NCBI RefSeq assembly: GCF_002813245.1
Contig: NZ_PHUF01000002.1
Coordinates: 1,116,001 to 1,180,000, forward strand
Length of the DNA: 64,000 nucleotides
From: Novosphingobium kunmingense
GTDB taxonomy: Bacteria; Pseudomonadota; Alphaproteobacteria; Sphingomonadales; Sphingomonadaceae
Reading direction: 5' to 3'
Shown here: piece by piece, positions 43,457 through 52,778 of the stretch
Layout: each line of letters begins with the position of its first letter
Numbering within the stretch: the first letter of the stretch is position 1
The notes under the pieces: generated by a model
The model's database searches: none
Seen by the model: only the letters and a program-made list of their open reading frames with translations
Told to the model about the DNA's origin: nothing
Made by a program: the position numbers and the translations under genes

Positions 43457-44766
43457 GCCGCGGGGCGCCGCTTGGCGAGGTCGGCCTGCACCGCCTGCGG
43501 AAACTCGGCATGGACCGGATAGGCGTCGGACGGCATGTACTGGGTGTAGAGCGCGGCACGCAGGCCAGCCTTCATGTTGACGAAGGCCACCGTTCCGGCC
43601 GCCCCGCCCCAGCCGTAGGTGCCTTCGAGTGCGCCAAGTCCGACGCGGCCGCCCGCGCCGAAGCCTGCGCCGCCGACCATGGTACCCGCCGTGTTGACGG
43701 TTTCCGGAAGCAGGTTCGAGGTGCCGAGCCGCACCGCCTTTTCGCTCATCACGCGCGTTCCGCCGATCGCGCCATAACCGGTCAGCATGTCGAGGAAGCG
43801 GTCGTAATCGCGCGGGCTGCTGACCAGTCCGGCCCCGCCGAAGGGAAAGGCCGGCTTGTCGAGATAGACCGAGCTGCGCGGCGGATCGATCGGCAGCAGC
43901 ATGCCCATCATCGGCGAATAGTTGCCGGTCAGGCGGTGGTCCTCGCTCGCCGGGACCTGGAACCAGGTGGAGGTCATTCCGGCCGGATCGAAGATCCGCT
44001 CCTTGAGAAAGGCATCAAAGCTTGCGCCCGAGGCGACCTCGATCACGCGGCCCATAAGGTCGAGTCCGACCGAATAGGACCACTTGGTGCCCGGTTCGTA
44101 GACGAGCGGCATCTCGGCCAGCCGGTCGGCGAACAGCGCCAGGCTGCGCACCGGGCGTCCGCGATCGAGCTCGGGCAGCGGCAGGCGGGTGACCTGGCCG
44201 GGGACCAGGCCCGCGCTTTCGTAGGCGGTCTTGATCGGGCCCTTCTGGATGATCGAATAACCAAGGCCCGCGGTGTGGGTCAGCAGGTGGCGCACGGTGA
44301 TCGCCGTCTTGGCCGGCCGCAGATCGGTGATCGATCCGTCCGGCGTGACTTGAACCTGCATGTTGGCGAACTTGGGCAAAAGGTCGGAAATCGGCTGATC
44401 GAGCGTCAGCTTGCCTTCGTCGACGAGGATCATCGCCGCCATGCCGGTGATCGGCTTGGTCATCGAATAGATGCGGAACAGGCTGTCCGGGCCGATCGCG
44501 TCGGGATCGTCCAAACCTTCCTTGCCGCGCAGGATGAAGCCCGGCGCCGCAGTGCCCCAGCCGATCGCCGCGGCCATGCCGGCCAGCTTGCGGGTCGAGA
44601 CATATCTGTCGAGCATGGCGGTCACCGCTGGCCACTGTGCTGCGATCCCGTCCTCGGCAGCCCTCGCCACAAGCGGCAGTCCGCCCAGGGCCGCACCCGC
44701 GCCCAGCAGCGAAGCGCCGCGCAGCAACGCGCGGCGGGAAACGGCCTGATCGATCACGTCATGCAC
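43453..44766 (-). CDS. Serine hydrolase of the beta-lactamase / class C PBP family, Tat-exported
   Basis: Protein of 437 residues. The N-terminus has a twin-arginine signal (SRRALLRGASLLGAGAALGGLPLVARA). The catalytic SxxK is Ser101-Met-Thr-Lys104 in YSMTKPITGMAAMILVDEGKL. A Tyr-containing second motif (KWSYSVGLDLMG) and a C-terminal GWGGAAGTVAF fit the EstB/AmpC-like fold. Members are esterases, D-amino-acid peptidases or beta-lactamases; a drug-resistance role should not be assumed. It overlaps mutY by 8 bp at its start and nudC at its end. Confidence 0.9.
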   Translation of the reverse strand: MHDVIDQAVSRRALLRGASLLGAGAALGGLPLVARAAEDGIAAQWPAVTAMLDRYVSTRKLAGMAAAIGWGTAAPGFILRGKEGLDDPDAIGPDSLFRIYSMTKPITGMAAMILVDEGKLTLDQPISDLLPKFANMQVQVTPDGSITDLRPAKTAITVRHLLTHTAGLGYSIIQKGPIKTAYESAGLVPGQVTRLPLPELDRGRPVRSLALFADRLAEMPLVYEPGTKWSYSVGLDLMGRVIEVASGASFDAFLKERIFDPAGMTSTWFQVPASEDHRLTGNYSPMMGMLLPIDPPRSSVYLDKPAFPFGGAGLVSSPRDYDRFLDMLTGYGAIGGTRVMSEKAVRLGTSNLLPETVNTAGTMVGGAGFGAGGRVGLGALEGTYGWGGAAGTVAFVNMKAGLRAALYTQYMPSDAYPVHAEFPQAVQADLAKRRPAA

Positions 44767-45817
44767 CCTGGTCTTCTCCCTGATCGGCCAACGCGAACCG
44801 CGCGGCCCTGGCGAACAGGGTGGGCAGGCCGGCGTCGTCGATCCGGTCCAGCGGCCACCATTCGCCGTTCAGCGAAAGCCTAGAGCAATTGTCACCTGAA
44901 TACAGCATCAATTGCAAATCGAGATCGAAATGCGAAAAGCCGTGGCGCACCGTGCCAAGGTGACGCCAGGGCCCGTCGAGGGGGGGCAGGTGGTCGCCAT
45001 CGCCGCGCGCCGACCAGCCATCGTCGGGCAGCGCGCGCATCCCGCCGAGCATGCCCTTGCCCGGCCGGGTGACGAGAAACACCTTGCCCCCCGCCTCGAC
45101 CCACCAGGCGCGTCCGCTGCGCAAGGGCCGCGCCTTCCGCGCGGGCTTGACCGGAAAGCGTTCCGGCTCCTGCGTGCGGCCCCGGCAATAGTCCGCAAGC
45201 GGGCAAAGCAGACAGCGCGGGCTGCGCGCCGTGCAGATCGTTGCGCCAAGGTCCATCATTGCCTGGGCGAAATCGCCGGGCCGCTCGTCCGGCGTCAGTG
45301 TCTCGGCCGCGGCGCGGATCGCCTTGCGAGCGGCGGGAAGCGGCTCCTCGATCGCGAACAACCGAGCGACGACGCGCTCGACATTGGCGTCGACCACAGT
45401 CGCCGCCTCGCCAAAGGCGATCGCCGCGACCGATGCGGCGGTGTAGGTGCCCAGCCCCGGCAGCGCGCGCAGTCCGGCCTCGGTCGCGGGAAAGGCACCG
45501 CCGCGCGCTGCCACGGCGCGCGCGCAGGCCAGCAGGTTGCGCGCCCGGGCGTAGTAGCCCAGCCCCGCCCAAGCCGCCATCACATCGCCGTCTTCGGCCG
45601 CCGCCAGATCCTCGATCCGCGGCCAGCGGTCCAGGAATTTGGCGTAGTAAGGTGCGACCGCTGCGGTGGTCGTCTGCTGCAGCATCACTTCGGACAGCCA
45701 CACCCTGTAAGGATCAGGCGGCGGCGATCCCGGCGGGCTGCGCCACGGCAGCCTGCGCGCGTGGTCGTCATACCAGGCGAGAAGTGCGGATCGGACGGTC
45801 TCGGCGCTGGCATCCAT
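44759..45817 (-). CDS. mutY: A/G-specific adenine glycosylase MutY
   Basis: Base-excision repair enzyme of 352 residues removing adenine opposite 8-oxoguanine. Visible features are VWLSEVMLQQTTTAAVAPYY (catalytic Glu region), the helix-hairpin-helix LPGLGTYTAASVAAIAFGE, catalytic Asp in VVDANVERV, and the [4Fe-4S] ligand set CTARSPRCLLCPLADYC (C-X6-C-X2-C-X5-C). The C-terminal Nudix-like 8-oxoG domain follows. ATG 45817 is preferred over an upstream in-frame start. It diverges from dciA by 29 bp. Confidence 0.96.
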   Translation of the reverse strand: MDASAETVRSALLAWYDDHARRLPWRSPPGSPPPDPYRVWLSEVMLQQTTTAAVAPYYAKFLDRWPRIEDLAAAEDGDVMAAWAGLGYYARARNLLACARAVAARGGAFPATEAGLRALPGLGTYTAASVAAIAFGEAATVVDANVERVVARLFAIEEPLPAARKAIRAAAETLTPDERPGDFAQAMMDLGATICTARSPRCLLCPLADYCRGRTQEPERFPVKPARKARPLRSGRAWWVEAGGKVFLVTRPGKGMLGGMRALPDDGWSARGDGDHLPPLDGPWRHLGTVRHGFSHFDLDLQLMLYSGDNCSRLSLNGEWWPLDRIDDAGLPTLFARAARFALADQGEDQGA

Positions 45818-45846
45818 GGCGCCGCTATGGCATTGCCCGGCCCGCA

Positions 45847-46374
45847 ATGGAACGGGATCGCACCAAGCCGAAGAATACCGGCCGCCAGTTCGAACGGCGG
45901 CGCGGCTCCGGCGTGCGCCCGATCGCCGAGCTGATGCCCGAGGTGGGACGCACCGCCTTCCGCAAGTTCGGATTCGTCCAGTCGAGCGTGGTGACCCGCT
46001 GGCCCGAGATCGTCGGTGAACGCCACGCCCGGGTCTGCTCGCCCGAATCGATCCGTTTCGCTCCCGGCGAAAAGCGCGACGGCATCCTGCAACTGGTGGT
46101 CGTGCCCGCCCACGCCCCGATCATCAGCCACGTCATTCCGGAAATCATCGAGCGGGTGAACCGCTTCTTCGGCTACCGGGCGGTGTCGCGGGTCAAGCTG
46201 CGGCAAGGCCCGGTTAATCCGCCCAAGGCCAGGGAAGCTCCCACCGCGCCGCCGTCGCTGCGGCCGATCCCGCTCGAGCTGGGCGAAAGCCTGCGCGACA
46301 TCGGCGATCCGGAGCTGCGCGCAGTGCTGGAATCGCTGGCCCGCAACCTGGGCCCGTCTGACGAGGGGAAATAG
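45847..46374 (+). CDS. dciA: DciA-family protein (DUF721), replicative helicase loader
   Basis: Protein of 175 residues. The DUF721 core is seen in FRKFGFVQSSVVTRWPEIVGERHARVCSPESIRF, followed by LQLVVVPAHAPIISHVIPEIIERVNRFFGYRAVSRVKLRQGP, a KH-like fold. DciA replaces DnaC in loading the DnaB helicase in most bacteria. Its stop TAG at 46372-46374 abuts the GTG of the first DsbA-like gene, so the two are probably co-transcribed. The C-terminal tail is proline-rich. Confidence 0.88.
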   Translation: MERDRTKPKNTGRQFERRRGSGVRPIAELMPEVGRTAFRKFGFVQSSVVTRWPEIVGERHARVCSPESIRFAPGEKRDGILQLVVVPAHAPIISHVIPEIIERVNRFFGYRAVSRVKLRQGPVNPPKAREAPTAPPSLRPIPLELGESLRDIGDPELRAVLESLARNLGPSDEGK

Positions 46375-47070
46375 GTGCCACATCGTTTGCTCAAGCTTGT
46401 TGCCCTCGCCGGCATGGCTGCCCTTTCCGCCGCTGCGACCAAGCCCGCGCCGAAGGCGGCGGTCAACTGGAACGCTGCGGTCGCCGTCACGCCGGCGGGA
46501 AGCCACGTGCTCGGCAATCCCGGCGCGGGGGTCAAGCTGGCCGAATATGTCAGCTATACCTGCCCCCACTGCGCCCATTTCGAAATCGAGGCGAGCGGCC
46601 CGCTGAAGCTCGCCTATGTCCGCAGCGGCAAGGTTTCGGTCGAGGTGCGGCACCTGGTGCGCGATCCGGTCGACCTGACGGTCGCCATGCTGTCCAATTG
46701 CGGACCCAAGGACAGGTTCTTCGTCAACCATGGCATGTTCATGCGCGCGCAGGGCACCTGGATGAAGCCGCTGCTGACCGCTTCGGCAGCACAGCGCAGC
46801 CGCTGGACCACGGGGGACCTCGCCGCGCGCAACCGCGCGATTGCCGCCGATCTCAAGCTGTACGACATGATGGCGACGCGCGGCTATGATCGCCCGGCGG
46901 TGGACCGTTGCCTGGCCGACGGCGCCATGGCCCAGCGGCTGGCCCAGCAGACCCAGGATGCCCAGAACGCCGGCGTATCGGGCACGCCCAGCTTCGCAAT
47001 CAACGGCGCGCTGCTGGCGGGCACCCACGAATGGACCACCCTCAGGCCGCAACTCGACGCAGCGCTGTGA
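46375..47070 (+). CDS. DsbA-like thioredoxin-fold protein, first of three
   Basis: Exported thiol oxidoreductase of 231 residues starting at GTG 46375. A signal peptide (LLKLVALAGMAALSAAATKPA) precedes a CPHC active site in YVSYTCPHCAHFE; the cis-Pro loop is VSGTPSFAING. It lacks a lipobox, unlike the next two copies. Role is disulfide formation in periplasmic or outer-membrane proteins. It follows dciA directly. Confidence 0.9.
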   Translation: MPHRLLKLVALAGMAALSAAATKPAPKAAVNWNAAVAVTPAGSHVLGNPGAGVKLAEYVSYTCPHCAHFEIEASGPLKLAYVRSGKVSVEVRHLVRDPVDLTVAMLSNCGPKDRFFVNHGMFMRAQGTWMKPLLTASAAQRSRWTTGDLAARNRAIAADLKLYDMMATRGYDRPAVDRCLADGAMAQRLAQQTQDAQNAGVSGTPSFAINGALLAGTHEWTTLRPQLDAAL

Positions 47071-47160
47071 TTGACCGCGCGGGCGTGATCGGCGATTGAA
47101 CGGCCAGTTTTTGCCCGGCGCTGCCCGACGCGGCGCGCCCCACGCCCTGGAGAATATCCC

Positions 47161-47925
47161 TTGCCGACCACTTCGACGCGCCGCCTGCTGATCGCCGCTG
47201 CCATCGTTCCGCTGACCCTCGGCCTCGCAGCCTGCGGCGAAAAGACCGATAACGGTGCCACGGCCGCGCCCAGCGGCGCGCCGATCGCCAAGGTCGCCCC
47301 GCCTGCGGGCAAGGTCTGGTCCGACGTAACCGCCGTCACCGAAGAAGGCGGCTATCGCATGGGCAATCCGGACGCGCCGATCAAGCTGGTCGAATACGGT
47401 GCGCTGTCGTGCTCGCACTGTGCCGAGTTCTCGGAAAAGTCGGCCGCGGAAATGCGCTCGAACTTCGTCGATTCAGGCCGGGTCAGCTACGAACTGCGCT
47501 TCATCATGAACAACGCGCTCGATGTGCCGGCCAACCTGCTCACCACCTGCGGCGCGCCCGAGGCGGTGCTGCCGCTGGCCGACCAGTTCTGGGCCTGGCA
47601 GAAGACCATGTTCGAGACGATCCAGGCCGCTGGCGACGAAAAGCTCAACGCCATTGGCCAGCTGCCGCGCGACAAGCAGTTCGCCGCCATGGCCCAGGTC
47701 AGCGGCATGGACCAGTTCTTCGCCGCGCGCGGCGTCGCCCGCGACCAGGCGGCGCTGTGCCTGGCCGACACGGCCAAGGCCGAACGCGCGGTCAAGGCTT
47801 CGGCCGACTATGCCGCCAAGTACAAGGTCGAAGGCACGCCGACCTTCTACGTCAACGGCTCCAAGCTCGACATCAACACCTGGGAAGCGGTCAAGCCGTA
47901 CCTCGAAAACATGGGCGCGCGCTGA
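47161..47925 (+). CDS. DsbA-like thioredoxin-fold lipoprotein, second of three
   Basis: Protein of 254 residues starting at TTG 47161, with GGAG ten bases upstream. The signal ends in a lipobox, LGLAAC. The active site is CSHC (EYGALSCSHCAEF) and the cis-Pro loop is VEGTPTFYVNG. Residues after the lipobox carry the shared segment AKVAPPAGKVWSDVTAVTEEGGYRMGNPDAPIKLVEYG, almost identical to the third copy, showing recent duplication. The CSHC centre may shift redox potential compared with CPHC. Confidence 0.9.
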   Translation: MPTTSTRRLLIAAAIVPLTLGLAACGEKTDNGATAAPSGAPIAKVAPPAGKVWSDVTAVTEEGGYRMGNPDAPIKLVEYGALSCSHCAEFSEKSAAEMRSNFVDSGRVSYELRFIMNNALDVPANLLTTCGAPEAVLPLADQFWAWQKTMFETIQAAGDEKLNAIGQLPRDKQFAAMAQVSGMDQFFAARGVARDQAALCLADTAKAERAVKASADYAAKYKVEGTPTFYVNGSKLDINTWEAVKPYLENMGAR

Positions 47926-47937
47926 CCGGGCGCGCCC
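47913..47937. terminator. GC-rich hairpin at the end of the second DsbA-like gene
   Basis: GGGCGCGC (47913-47920) pairs with GCGCGCCC (47930-47937). The stem spans the stop codon and has no T-run, so it may be a weak terminator or 3' mRNA stabiliser. Confidence 0.3.
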
Positions 47938-48021
47938 GTTCCCGCCGAATCCTGTGGATGATACGCCCGCGCGCGGGGATGGCGCTTGGCCAGCGCGCCG
48001 CGCGTGGGGTAGCCTGTGGTC

Positions 48022-48771
48022 ATGACCGCCGTGTTTCTCCGCCGTCTTGGCCTCGTCCTGATCGCTCCGCTTGCCCTTGCCGCCTGCGACAAGGGCGGCG
48101 CCGATGGCGCGCCTGCCGCCGGGCCTTCCTTGGCCAAGGTCGCCCCGCCGGCGGGCAAGGCCTGGGCCGATGTGGTCAGCGTGACGCCCGAAGGCGGCTA
48201 TAGGATGGGTAACCCGGATGCGCCGATCAAGCTGGTCGAATATGGCTCGCTGACCTGCCCGCACTGCGCCGAATTTGCCGAGAAATCCGCCGCCGAGCTG
48301 CGCGATCCCTTCGTCAGCAGCGGACGCGTCAGCTTTGAATTCCGCAACTATATCCGCGACGCGATCGACCTGACCGGGGTGATGCTGACCCGCTGCGGTC
48401 CGCCCGAAGGCTTCTTCGCCCTGACCGACGCGATCCTGGCCAACCAGAAGTCCTTCTACGACAAGGCCCAGTCCGCCGGCAAGCCGGCGCAGGACGCCGC
48501 CTTCGGTCAGGAACCGGCCAGGCGCGGCCCGGCGATCGGCGCTCTGACTGGGCTGACCCAGTTCGCCGCGGCGCGCGGCATTCCCGCGGCGCAAGGCAAC
48601 GCCTGCCTGGCCGACACCGCCAAGGCCGAGGCGCTGGCCGCGCAGATCAGCAAGCAGGCCGACCAGCTCGGCGTCACCGGCACGCCCACCTTCCTCCTCA
48701 ACGGCGAAAAGCTGGAGGTGAACACCTGGGACGCGGTCAAGCCGCTGCTCGAGCAGGCCGGGGCCCGCTAG
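48022..48771 (+). CDS. DsbA-like thioredoxin-fold lipoprotein, third of three
   Basis: Protein of 249 residues from ATG 48022 (a GTG at 48016 adds two residues). The lipobox is LALAAC. The active site is CPHC (EYGSLTCPHCAEF) and the cis-Pro loop VTGTPTFLLNG. The N-terminal linker repeats the second copy's AKVAPPAGKAWADVVSVTPEGGYRMGNPDAPIK. It ends 30 bp before smc. Likely a periplasm-facing, inner- or outer-membrane-anchored thiol oxidase. Confidence 0.9.
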   Translation: MTAVFLRRLGLVLIAPLALAACDKGGADGAPAAGPSLAKVAPPAGKAWADVVSVTPEGGYRMGNPDAPIKLVEYGSLTCPHCAEFAEKSAAELRDPFVSSGRVSFEFRNYIRDAIDLTGVMLTRCGPPEGFFALTDAILANQKSFYDKAQSAGKPAQDAAFGQEPARRGPAIGALTGLTQFAAARGIPAAQGNACLADTAKAEALAAQISKQADQLGVTGTPTFLLNGEKLEVNTWDAVKPLLEQAGAR

Positions 48772-48801
48772 GGGCAGAGCGGCAGGGGGACCGGGCAGAC
48801 G

Positions 48802-51800
48802 ATGCGCATCAAGCGGCTCAAGCTCTCCGGGTTCAAGAGCTTCGTCGAGCCGGCGGAACTGCGCATCGAACCCGGCCTGACCGGGGTGGTCGGCCCCAAC
48901 GGCTGCGGAAAATCCAACCTGCTCGAGGCGATCCGCTGGGTCATGGGCGAATCGAGCCCCAAGTCGATGCGCAGCGGCGGCATGGAAGACGTGATCTTCG
49001 CCGGGACCACACAGCGCCCGCCGCGCGCCTTTGCCGAAGTGGTGCTGCTCGCCGATGCCGGCGACAACGACAGCGAACTTGAAGTCGTGCGCCGGATCGA
49101 GCGTGGCGCAGGCAGCGCCTACCGCGTCAACGGCCGCGATGTGCGCGCCAAGGACGTGGCGCTGGTCTTCGCCGATGCGGCCACCGGGGCGCACTCTCCG
49201 GCTCTGGTCAGCCAGGGCAAGATCGCCGCGGTGATCGCCGCCAAACCCGCCGAACGGCGCATGATGCTGGAAGAGGCGGCAGGGATCGCCGGGCTGCACG
49301 TGCGCCGCAAGGACGCCGAGCAGAAGCTGCGCGCGACCGAGGCGAACCTCGCCCGGCTCGAGGATATCATGGGCCAGCTGGACGCGCAGATCGGCACCCT
49401 GCGCCGTCAGGCCCGCGCCGCCGAACGCTACAAGGCGCTGTCCGACCGGATCCGCGTGGCAGAGGCGCGCCTCGTCTTCGCCCGCTGGCGCGACGCCGCC
49501 GCCGCCGCCGAGGCCGCGCGCGGTGAGGCTCAGGCCGCCGAGACCCGCGTCGCTGCCGCGCAAGGCGCGATGAAGGCGGCGCAGGACGCCCAGGCCGCCA
49601 GCGCAGAGGCCTTGGCCGAGGCGCGTGACGAGTTGGCCGACCGGCGCGACGACGCCACCGCCCACGGCCACCGCATGGCCCAGCTAACCAGCCAGCTCGA
49701 AGCGGTCGAGCAGCGGCTCAAGGACCTCGACCGGCAGCGCCAGCGGCTCGACGAGGACCGCGGCGATGCCGACCGCATGACTCGCGATGCCGCCGAAGCG
49801 CAGGGCCGGATCGAGCGCGAGCTGGCGCAGGGCGAGCAAGCGCTGGAGCTTGACGAAAAGCGCCGCCCGCTTGCCGCCGCAGCGCTCGACGATGCCGACC
49901 GCAACCTGCGCGGCGCCGAACTGGCGCTGGCCAACGCCACGGCCGAGCAGGCCGGGGTCGAGGCCGAATGGCGCGTTGCCGAAGCCGAACTGACCGCCGC
50001 CCGCCAGCGGCTCGCCCGGATCGAGGGCGAGGCCCGCCGCCAGCAGGACCTGCGCGACGCCCTTGCCCGCGAAGGCGATCCGGACGCCGCGCTCGCCCAG
50101 GCCGAAGCGGCGCGCGCCGAGGCGGCCGAAGGCCTTGCTGGCGCGCACGCGGCCCTCGTCGATGGTCAGGCGCGCAAGGCCGAACTGCAGGCCGCGCGCG
50201 ACGCCGCCGGCTCTGCGCTCGCGGCCGCCAGGGCCGATCTCGCCGGGATCGAGCGCGAATGGCAGGCGCTCGACCGCGATCGCCAGGCGCGGGCACGGCA
50301 AGGCGCGGGCAAGCACGGCCCGGCCGCGCTCGACCAGGTGCGCGCCGCCCCGGGATACGAACGCGCGCTCGCCGCCGTGCTCGGCCGCGATGCAAAGGCC
50401 CCGATCGCGGCGGCTCCGGCAGACGAAGACGGGCGCTTCTGGACCGGCGCTGCCCCGCCCGAGGCGGTCGCGGACAGCCTCGCTGCGCATCTCACACAGT
50501 GCCCGCCCGAACTGGCCGCGCGTCTGGCGCTGGTCCACGTTGCCGATCAGGATGACGGGCGCACCCTTGCCCCGGGGGAATGGCTGGTCACCAAGGGCGG
50601 CCGGATTCGCCGTTGGGACGGTTTCGTCGCGCGCGGCGAAGGGGCCGCCGAAGCGGCGCGGCTCGAAGCGGAAAACCGGCTGGCCGTGCTGGAAAGCGAA
50701 CTGCCGGGTCTGCGCACCGCTGTTTCCGAAGCCGACAGCACCGCAACGACAGTGCAGGCCGAATTGTCCGCCCTCCAGGCCGACCTGATCGCCCGCGAAC
50801 GGGCCGTCGCCCAAGCGAGCGAGGCCGAACGCGCGGCGCTGCGCAGCGTCGACCAGGCCGAGGCGGCCAAGGCCCGCCTCGAGGCCCGCCGCGCCGAGCT
50901 CGCCGCCGCCGCCAGCGATCTGGCCGAACAGCTTGCGATTGCCGAAGCCGAACGCACGACCGCGGAAGGCCGGTTGAACGGCCTGCCCGATCCGGAAAGC
51001 GGACGCACCGCCCTTGCCGCGGCGCGCGCGCGGCATGACGGCGCGCGGCAGGGGCTGCAGGCGGCAACCGCCGCGCTCGCCGCGCACGACCAGGCGCTGG
51101 CCGTTGCGCGCGAGCGGCTCTCCACCCAGCGCGCCGACATCAAGTCGTGGGCCGCGCGCGCCGGCGATGCGGCGACGCGGCTGGCGCAGATGGCGCGGCG
51201 GTTCGAGGAGCTGGAGGAAGAGCGCGCGGTGATCGCCGCCAAGCCCGCCGGCCTGATGCGCGAGATCGAAGAGGGCGACACGGTCCGCGCCCGCATCGCC
51301 GCCGAGCTTGCCGCCGCCGAAACCAGGGTCGGCGAAGCGGGCGAAGCCGCGCGGCGGATCGAAGCCCAGTTCGCCCAGGCCAACGAAGCGCTCGCCTCTG
51401 CTCGCGAGGCCCGCGCCGGGGCCGCCGCCCGCGCCGAGAACGAGGAGGCCCGCCGACAGGAAATGGCCGGGATCTCGGGCGAGCGCTTTCAGTGCCCGCC
51501 CCCGCTGCTGCCCGAACGCTTCGCCTTCGACAGCACCGGGGTGGGCCCGGCGGGCGAGGAAAGCGCCGAACACGACAAGCTGGTCGCCGACCGCGAGCGG
51601 CTCGGCCCGGTCAACCTCGTCGCGGCAGACGAATTGGCCGCGGCCGAGGAACGCCACTGCGCCTCGATTGCCGAGCAGGCCGAACTGACCGAAGCGGTGC
51701 ACCGCCTGCGCGGGTCGATCGGCAACCTCAACCGTGAAGGGCGCGAACGCCTGCGCGCCGCCTTCGAGGCGGTCGACCAGCATTTCCGCCGCCTATTCAC

Positions 51801-52227
51801 CCGCCTGTTCGAAGGTGGCCAGGCGCATCTCGCGCTGGTCGACAGCGACGATCCGCTCGAAGCCGGGCTCGAGATCTACGCCCAGCCACCGGGCAAGCGG
51901 CTGCAGTCGCTCACGCTGCTTTCGGGCGGCGAACAGGCGCTGACCGCCGTCGCGCTGATCTTCGCGCTGTTCCTGACCAATCCTGCGCCGATCTGCGTTC
52001 TCGACGAAGTCGACGCGCCGCTCGACGACGCCAATATCGAACGCTTCTGCGACTTGCTCGACGCGATGACCCAGGAAACCGATACCCGCTACCTGATCGT
52101 CACCCACAACGCCGTGACGATGAGCCGGATGCACCGGCTGTTCGGCGTGACCATGGTCGAACGCGGCGTCAGCCGCCTGGTCAGCGTCGATCTCGAAGCG
52201 GCCGAGGAACTGCTCGCGGCGGAATGA
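48802..52227 (+). CDS. smc: Chromosome segregation protein SMC
   Basis: Condensin ATPase of 1141 residues. Walker A is GPNGCGKSNLLEAIRWVMGE at about residue 32. A long coiled coil runs to near residue 500, the hinge lies around 500-600, and a second coiled coil continues to about 950. The signature LTLLSGGEQALTAVALIFALF and Walker B PICVLDEVDAPLDD end the protein. It compacts and segregates the chromosome with ScpA/ScpB. Very high Ala/Glu/Arg content of the coils creates large spurious frames on the other strand. It converges with soxR with a 1-bp gap. Confidence 0.96.
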   Translation: MRIKRLKLSGFKSFVEPAELRIEPGLTGVVGPNGCGKSNLLEAIRWVMGESSPKSMRSGGMEDVIFAGTTQRPPRAFAEVVLLADAGDNDSELEVVRRIERGAGSAYRVNGRDVRAKDVALVFADAATGAHSPALVSQGKIAAVIAAKPAERRMMLEEAAGIAGLHVRRKDAEQKLRATEANLARLEDIMGQLDAQIGTLRRQARAAERYKALSDRIRVAEARLVFARWRDAAAAAEAARGEAQAAETRVAAAQGAMKAAQDAQAASAEALAEARDELADRRDDATAHGHRMAQLTSQLEAVEQRLKDLDRQRQRLDEDRGDADRMTRDAAEAQGRIERELAQGEQALELDEKRRPLAAAALDDADRNLRGAELALANATAEQAGVEAEWRVAEAELTAARQRLARIEGEARRQQDLRDALAREGDPDAALAQAEAARAEAAEGLAGAHAALVDGQARKAELQAARDAAGSALAAARADLAGIEREWQALDRDRQARARQGAGKHGPAALDQVRAAPGYERALAAVLGRDAKAPIAAAPADEDGRFWTGAAPPEAVADSLAAHLTQCPPELAARLALVHVADQDDGRTLAPGEWLVTKGGRIRRWDGFVARGEGAAEAARLEAENRLAVLESELPGLRTAVSEADSTATTVQAELSALQADLIARERAVAQASEAERAALRSVDQAEAAKARLEARRAELAAAASDLAEQLAIAEAERTTAEGRLNGLPDPESGRTALAAARARHDGARQGLQAATAALAAHDQALAVARERLSTQRADIKSWAARAGDAATRLAQMARRFEELEEERAVIAAKPAGLMREIEEGDTVRARIAAELAAAETRVGEAGEAARRIEAQFAQANEALASAREARAGAAARAENEEARRQEMAGISGERFQCPPPLLPERFAFDSTGVGPAGEESAEHDKLVADRERLGPVNLVAADELAAAEERHCASIAEQAELTEAVHRLRGSIGNLNREGRERLRAAFEAVDQHFRRLFTRLFEGGQAHLALVDSDDPLEAGLEIYAQPPGKRLQSLTLLSGGEQALTAVALIFALFLTNPAPICVLDEVDAPLDDANIERFCDLLDAMTQETDTRYLIVTHNAVTMSRMHRLFGVTMVERGVSRLVSVDLEAAEELLAAE

Positions 52228-52228
52228 T

Positions 52229-52669
52229 CTAATCCAGCACGAAGCGCGGGCCGGTGCCCTTGGTTCCGGCGCGGTCGTCGCGGTTGTAGAGCTGGCAGCG
52301 CTGCAGGCTGAGGCAGCCGCAGCCGATGCATTCGTCGAGCTTGCGGCGGGTCAGGGTGAGCAGCGCGATCTTCTGGTCGATCTGGGCGCGCATCTGGCGG
52401 CTGATGCGCTGCCAGTCGCTTTGCGTCGGGGTGCGGCCGCGCGGCAGGGTGGATAGCTGCTCCTCGATCTCGGCAAGGCCCAGCCCCAGCTTCTGCGCGA
52501 TCAGGATGAACGACAGACGGCGGATGTCGCTGCGCAGGAAACGGCGCTGGTTGCCCATCGTCCGGTAGGCGGCGATCAGGCCCTTGTCCTCGTAGAAGCG
52601 GATCGCCGAAACCGCGAGGCCGGTGCGCCGCGCCAGATCGCCAATGGGCAGCAAATCGTTCTTGTCCAT
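52229..52669 (-). CDS. soxR: Redox-sensitive MerR-family activator SoxR
   Basis: Protein of 146 residues. The MerR helix-turn-helix is LPIGDLARRTGLAVSAIRFYEDKGLIAAYRTMGNQRRF. The [2Fe-2S] ligands Cys114, Cys117, Cys119 and Cys125 lie in CIGCGCLSLQRC, the exact C-X2-C-X-C-X5-C of SoxR. Oxidation of the cluster by redox-cycling compounds activates transcription. It diverges from a glyoxalase-fold gene and a SoxR box lies between them. soxS is absent, as usual outside enterics, so it acts directly on its target. Confidence 0.95.
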   Translation of the reverse strand: MDKNDLLPIGDLARRTGLAVSAIRFYEDKGLIAAYRTMGNQRRFLRSDIRRLSFILIAQKLGLGLAEIEEQLSTLPRGRTPTQSDWQRISRQMRAQIDQKIALLTLTRRKLDECIGCGCLSLQRCQLYNRDDRAGTKGTGPRFVLD

Positions 52670-52690
52670 GACCCCAACCCCCGATTTCCC

Positions 52691-52721
52691 TTGATCTCAA
52701 GTTAGCTTGAGGTTGCACAAA
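52691..52721 (+). promoter_or_regulatory. SoxR box within a 19-bp-spaced promoter
   Basis: TCTCAAGTTAGCTTGAGG (52695-52712) differs from the E. coli soxS box CCTCAAGTTAACTTGAGG at two positions. TTGATC (52691-52696) and CACAAA (52716-52721) are separated by 19 bases, the long spacer expected of MerR-type promoters. The orientation points to the glyoxalase-fold gene at 52779. Confidence 0.85.
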
Positions 52722-52778
52722 GGGCAAGCGCAGCGATTCGCCGTTGCGACGAAACGAATCAGAAAAAGGACGAACGCC

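Noticed and set aside
43453..44766. Beta-lactamase antibiotic resistance gene
   Set aside because: SxxK alone marks a wide serine hydrolase family; no resistance-specific feature or mobile context is seen.
47473..51783. Two long minus-strand frames of about 700 residues opposite the DsbA genes and smc
   Set aside because: They are complements of strongly coding genes, rich in Gly/Arg/Ala, with no domain or ribosome site.
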